From positions 10,881 to 28,631 of the forward strand of contig DDBN01000095.1 in the NCBI GenBank assembly GCA_002333145.1: a stretch of 17,751 nt of DNA, in the 5' to 3' direction. The position numbers were made by a program, and so were the translations under genes. Positions within the stretch are counted from its first letter, which is position 1; each line of letters begins with the position of its first letter. The DNA is from Moraxellaceae bacterium UBA2031. Its GTDB lineage: Bacteria > Pseudomonadota > Gammaproteobacteria > Pseudomonadales > Moraxellaceae. Under the pieces are notes generated by a model. That model did not search any database, was not told the origin of the DNA, and was given only the letters and a program-made list of their open reading frames with translations. Shown in pieces: positions 14,318 to 17,751 of the stretch.

Positions 14318-16003
14318 TTACTCCCAAACGACACGCTGACGCTTGGTGATCCAGGCATCGGCATGTGGCAGATAGCGATCCTCGATGACATTGCGTTTGA
14401 TCTTCATCGTTGGTGTGAGGTAACCGTTTTCAATTGTCCACTGATCCTTCACCACCACGACATAATCCATGCGCTCGTGATCTTCTAGCGTTGCATTTAC
14501 TTCTTTTAGTAGCAGTTCAAAGTCCTGTGTGAGCTGTTTATTATCAAGGCTACCTTCCTCCAACTCTTTGATTGCATCCAGCGAAAGCATGAGCAATGCA
14601 AATGGCTGTGGCTGGCTGGGTCCTGTCACGCAAATTACTTCTACTTTGGTATGCTGACTGAGCTTCTGCTCAATCGGCACTGGCGCGACATACTTGCCTT
14701 TTGATGTCTTGAATAAGTCTTTTACACGGCCCGTAATCTGCAAGCGCCCCTGCTCATCAATTTCACCACGATCGCCAGTCTTTAAGAAGCCATCTTCTGT
14801 CATATCCTCGGCTGTTTTCTCCGGATTATTGTAATACCCCAGCATCTGGCCCGGGCTCTTCACCAGCACCTCACCGTTATCCGCAATACGGCACTCTACC
14901 CTGGGATTACACTCACCCACATAGCCCACACGTACTTGCCCTGGGCGCGAGCTATGCGAATAACCAAAGTTCTCGGTCATGCCATAAACATCCAGCAACT
15001 CAAGACCTAAATTTCGATACCACTGGATGATGTTGGGTGGCAATGGTGCAGAGGCAGTCACTGCCATACGGCACTTATCCAAGCCTAGCTGCTTGAGTAT
15101 TTTTCGTTTAACGATGCCGGAAAGAATAGGAATTCGGAAAAGTCGCTTTTGCTTTTCCAGTGGCAGTTTTTCGTTCACGCCCAGATAAAATTTTGTCCAG
15201 AGACGAGGTACTGAAAAGAAAATGGTCGGTTGCGCGCGCTGCAAATCTTTCTGAAAAGTTTCCAAACCTTCTGAAAAAAATATACTGAAGCCAAAATAAA
15301 GTGACAATGTTTCCACTGCTGCACGCTCTGCCACATGAGCCAGTGGCAGATAGGACAGCATGCGATCCTCATTGGAGGCATTGAAGTTTTCTTGTAGGCC
15401 TGCTGCCACTGATATCATGGCAGCAAAGTTGTGCATTACACCTTTGGGCTGCCCGGTGCTTCCCGATGTATAGACGATCGTGGCCAGAGACTCTGGCTCC
15501 GGCAGTGCCAGATCCATTTGAGGCTCAACACGAGCAACAATATCATCCCACTTCATGATGTCGTTGCGAGGACACATTGGCAGGCCTATCAACGGCAGGT
15601 CGGCTGGCAAGATAGGTGCAATGTCATTCCAGCCATCTGCTTTGCCATCCATCTTGCCGATGATGAGCAGGCGAACACTCGCATGATCCAGAATGTATTC
15701 CGCCGTTTCGCCATTCAGGGTGGGGTAAAGCGGTACAGTCACGTGACCTGACAACCAGATAGCCAGATCAGCAAGAATCCAGTGAGCGCTGTTACGGCCC
15801 AGCAAGCCGATGGATGAGCCCTTGGGCAGCCCCAGGCTATCCAGATAGGTCGCCATACGGCGAACCTGGTCAGCACACTGCGCCCATGTCAGTGTCGAAA
15901 CCTCGCCATTACAAGGCTGTGTAAGGTAGGTCTTGTTCGGTGTGGTGTCCGCCCAGTGCAGAAAGGCATGAACCAGCGTGGGATGAGTAACTGTTGGGTG
16001 CAT
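14318..16003 (-). CDS. AMP-dependent acyl-CoA synthetase (long-chain fatty acid-CoA ligase type)
   Basis: A 561-residue adenylate-forming enzyme that activates a fatty acid with ATP and CoA. Motifs in order: P-loop YTSGSTGQPKG (178-188), LSYLPLAHVAERA (216-228), typical for the long-chain group COG1022, YGMTEN (340-345), TGDRG (409-413), the hinge GRVKDLFKTSKGKYVAP (425-441), and the catalytic lysine Lys534 in LTPTMKIKRN. The insert and the KTSKGKYVAP form of the hinge point to eukaryote-like FAA1-type long-chain ligases rather than E. coli FadD. The start at 16003 has a good ribosome site (agga, 7 bases upstream). It is the last gene of the minus-strand group, 104 bases after the propeller gene, and may share a transcript with it. 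The chain length preferred cannot be told. Confidence 0.93.
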   Translation of the reverse strand: MHPTVTHPTLVHAFLHWADTTPNKTYLTQPCNGEVSTLTWAQCADQVRRMATYLDSLGLPKGSSIGLLGRNSAHWILADLAIWLSGHVTVPLYPTLNGETAEYILDHASVRLLIIGKMDGKADGWNDIAPILPADLPLIGLPMCPRNDIMKWDDIVARVEPQMDLALPEPESLATIVYTSGSTGQPKGVMHNFAAMISVAAGLQENFNASNEDRMLSYLPLAHVAERAAVETLSLYFGFSIFFSEGLETFQKDLQRAQPTIFFSVPRLWTKFYLGVNEKLPLEKQKRLFRIPILSGIVKRKILKQLGLDKCRMAVTASAPLPPNIIQWYRNLGLELLDVYGMTENFGYSHSSRPGQVRVGYVGECNPRVECRIADNGEVLVKSPGQMLGYYNNPEKTAEDMTEDGFLKTGDRGEIDEQGRLQITGRVKDLFKTSKGKYVAPVPIEQKLSQHTKVEVICVTGPSQPQPFALLMLSLDAIKELEEGSLDNKQLTQDFELLLKEVNATLEDHERMDYVVVVKDQWTIENGYLTPTMKIKRNVIEDRYLPHADAWITKRQRVVWE

Positions 16004-16107
16004 CTCAACATCCTGTTTACATTATGATTTGGCAGACTAAAGAGTCACCTTAACGCACTTTGTATAACGAATGAATACCCGGAAAACACCATACCTTTGA
16101 CCTTAGG

Positions 16108-17160
16108 CTACAACCGACCGATACGGTCATTCTCCAGTGAGCCAAAATACAGCGTACCCTGATACGGAGTGACCGAAGTGATCATACGAAGATGATCTCC
16201 GGTCGGGTCATGCAGGCTTTTCAAGAGGGTGCCATTTTCGTCCATGGCCACTGCCAGCCCATAACGGTCCGGCTTGGGCCAAAGGGCCCGGGGCAAACGC
16301 ACCATCAGCTCGCGCATCCAGGGGTGCCGTGCAGAAAAATCGGCAATCGGCTTGCGTGGTGACGGCATGGCCAGCCAGATAGTGCCATTACGGTCACTGT
16401 TGATGTTGTCGGGTAGGCCTGGCAGGTTGTCAGCGATGATTTGATTCTGCCCTGCCTGCTCACCGCTAATCCACACTTTACGAATCCGATAGCGATAGGT
16501 TTCGGCCACAAACACGGCGTCCTGCTGCTGCGAGACCGCCACACCGTTGGCAAAGTACAGTTGATCCAGCAGTAAAGTGGTGTGCTTTTTCACGGGGTCA
16601 TACACATACAGACGGCCATAAGGCTGCCCTTCCAGCAGATCCAGCACATAATCGGGCTGATGGTATTTGGTACTGGCATCCGTGAAGTAAATTTTGCCGT
16701 CGTCGGCAATATCCAGATCATCGGTAAACGTAAGCGGCACCCCGTTCACTTCACTGACCAATGTGGTGAACTGTCCATCGGGGGCCAGCTGCAAGAGCCC
16801 CTTCCATGCGTCGCAGATGATCAGGTTGCCAGCCTTGTCGAACATCATGCCGAGTGGCCTGCCTCCGGTATTGGCCAGCGTAACCACCTTGTCACCCTCA
16901 AGGCGAATGATGCGCCCGTCGTGAAGCCCGGCATGCAGACGACCTTGTGCATCAAACGCAATATCTTCCGGGCCATGCAGCTGTCCCTGCGCCAGCAACT
17001 CTGCTTTTTGTAGCGCCGTATTGCGGGCCAGCACACCATCAAAGGCTGGCGGCTCAGCAGGCTGCCACGCAACGGCGTTCAGAGACGGAGTGGAGAGCCA
17101 CCAAAGGCCGACAGCGCTTGCTAAAAAAACACCAACGATTGCGACATATTTTTTCTGCAT
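16108..17160 (-). CDS. Strictosidine-synthase-like / SMP-30-type six-bladed beta-propeller protein, membrane-anchored or exported
   Basis: A 350-residue protein with an N-terminal hydrophobic segment (about 5-22) without a clear cleavage site, so it is exported or anchored with its bulk in the periplasm. The remainder shows repeated propeller blades: GPEDIAFDAQGRLHAG (63-78), GRPLGMMFDKAGNLIICDA (100-118), TDDLDIADDGKIYFTDAS (146-163), LYFANGVAVS (201-210), and LPGLPDNINSDRNGTIWLA (246-264). The last two are characteristic of strictosidine-synthase/APMAP-like proteins, related to calcium-dependent lactonases; Asn205 and Asp251 are at positions that bind metal in those. Bacterial members probably hydrolyse esters or lactones, but the substrate is unknown. 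The ATG at 17160 has a good ribosome site (ggaag). It lies between an oxidoreductase and an acyl-CoA synthetase gene on the same strand. Confidence 0.85.
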   Translation of the reverse strand: MQKKYVAIVGVFLASAVGLWWLSTPSLNAVAWQPAEPPAFDGVLARNTALQKAELLAQGQLHGPEDIAFDAQGRLHAGLHDGRIIRLEGDKVVTLANTGGRPLGMMFDKAGNLIICDAWKGLLQLAPDGQFTTLVSEVNGVPLTFTDDLDIADDGKIYFTDASTKYHQPDYVLDLLEGQPYGRLYVYDPVKKHTTLLLDQLYFANGVAVSQQQDAVFVAETYRYRIRKVWISGEQAGQNQIIADNLPGLPDNINSDRNGTIWLAMPSPRKPIADFSARHPWMRELMVRLPRALWPKPDRYGLAVAMDENGTLLKSLHDPTGDHLRMITSVTPYQGTLYFGSLENDRIGRL

Positions 17161-17223
17161 GACTCACTTCCATTGAGACAGGGTGGCAGCCTTACAGGAA
17201 TAGCTCGTGTACGTCTGCAGGTT

Positions 17224-17751
17224 TTATTGCCCGGTCACCAGCACTACCTTGCCACTGACTTTGCGCTCCATGAGTGCGCGCAATGCCTCTGACGCTTTTT
17301 CCAGTGGATAGGTCGCTGAAATGTGCGGCTTAAGCTCGCCGGACATCAGCCACTGAAACAACTGCATGCCGTTGGCCATATTGACCTGTGGCTCCCGCAC
17401 ACAAAAATCACCCCAGAACACCCCCATGATGGCACAGCCTTTTAGCAGCGCGAGATTGAGTGGAATCTTCGGAATCTCCCCAGCGGCAAAGCCGACAACC
17501 AGATAGCGGCCTTTCCAGCCGATGCTGCGCAATGCCGGCTCGGCATACTTACCCCCAACAGGATCGTAAATCACATCCGCACCCTTGCCATCGGTCAGCG
17601 CCTTGATGCACTCACGCAAGTCCTCGGATTCGTAGTTCACTATTTCATCCGCACCATGCGCTTTGCACACCGCCAGCTTCTCTGCTGTTGATGCCGCGGC
17701 AATCACGCGCGCACCCATTTTTTTCCCTAACTCGATAGCCGCCAAACCAAC
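17224..17751 (-). CDS. Zinc-type or quinone oxidoreductase (MDR superfamily), 5' part outside the window
   Basis: The C-terminal 175 residues of a medium-chain dehydrogenase/reductase of the NADPH:quinone oxidoreductase group. The frame runs to the right edge of the window (VGLAAIELGKKMGARVIAAAST), which is the second half of the AxGGVG nucleotide-binding loop and its following helix, so the N-terminal catalytic domain lies beyond base 17751. Visible family blocks are the HGADEIVNY segment, GADVIYDPVGG, GRYLVVGFAAGEIP, and the closing KVSGKVVLV. It ends 63 bases before the propeller gene on the same strand. Its substrate is unknown; relatives reduce quinones or enoyl groups. Confidence 0.9.
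   Translation of the reverse strand, partial: VGLAAIELGKKMGARVIAAASTAEKLAVCKAHGADEIVNYESEDLRECIKALTDGKGADVIYDPVGGKYAEPALRSIGWKGRYLVVGFAAGEIPKIPLNLALLKGCAIMGVFWGDFCVREPQVNMANGMQLFQWLMSGELKPHISATYPLEKASEALRALMERKVSGKVVLVTGQ

Overview
The window is a piece of proteobacterial chromosome. It looks most like a betaproteobacterium, although a gammaproteobacterium cannot be excluded. Clues are the split class II ribonucleotide reductase (nrdJa/nrdJb), NrdR-type boxes, an Asn tRNA with encoded CCA, and the general protein content. GC is moderate, near 55% in the core genes. No insertion sequence, CRISPR array, phage gene or integrase is visible.

Layout from the left: (1) 1-759, the 3' part of an MBL-fold hydrolase cut by the window edge. 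(2) 760-4027, a control region with two NrdR boxes, then nrdJa and nrdJb, closed by a strong terminator. (3) 4160-5433, a class I aminotransferase of the aspartate type with its own terminator. (4) 5453-5661, a tRNA-Asn unit with a good promoter, an inverted repeat across that promoter, and a terminator. (5) 5712-6600, a lower-GC stretch with a small unknown lipoprotein gene and, on the other strand, a protein-like open frame without a clear start. (6) 6624-9742, a three-gene ABC exporter operon (adaptor, permease, ATPase) with short overlaps. (7) 9861-11189, a DUF445 membrane protein. (8) 11317-12914, an HlyIII/PAQR-like seven-helix protein overlapping a serine alpha/beta-hydrolase. (9) 12859-13230, a convergent DUF454 membrane protein. 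(10) 13492-14307, a sirtuin with unusual active-site motifs. (11) 14318-17751, three minus-strand genes: acyl-CoA synthetase, strictosidine-synthase-like propeller protein, and a quinone-oxidoreductase-type dehydrogenase cut by the right edge.

Working together: nrdJa and nrdJb supply deoxynucleotides without oxygen dependence, using adenosylcobalamin, and are probably repressed by NrdR when dATP is high. The ABC genes form one tripartite exporter that lacks a local outer-membrane channel gene. The HlyIII-like protein, the hydrolase and the acyl-CoA synthetase could all act on membrane lipids or fatty acids, but this is inference from families and position. I found no convincing wholly new system. 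The points most worth a second look are the spacing of the NrdR boxes, the atypical sirtuin, the inverted repeat over the tRNA promoter, and the HlyIII-hydrolase pair.
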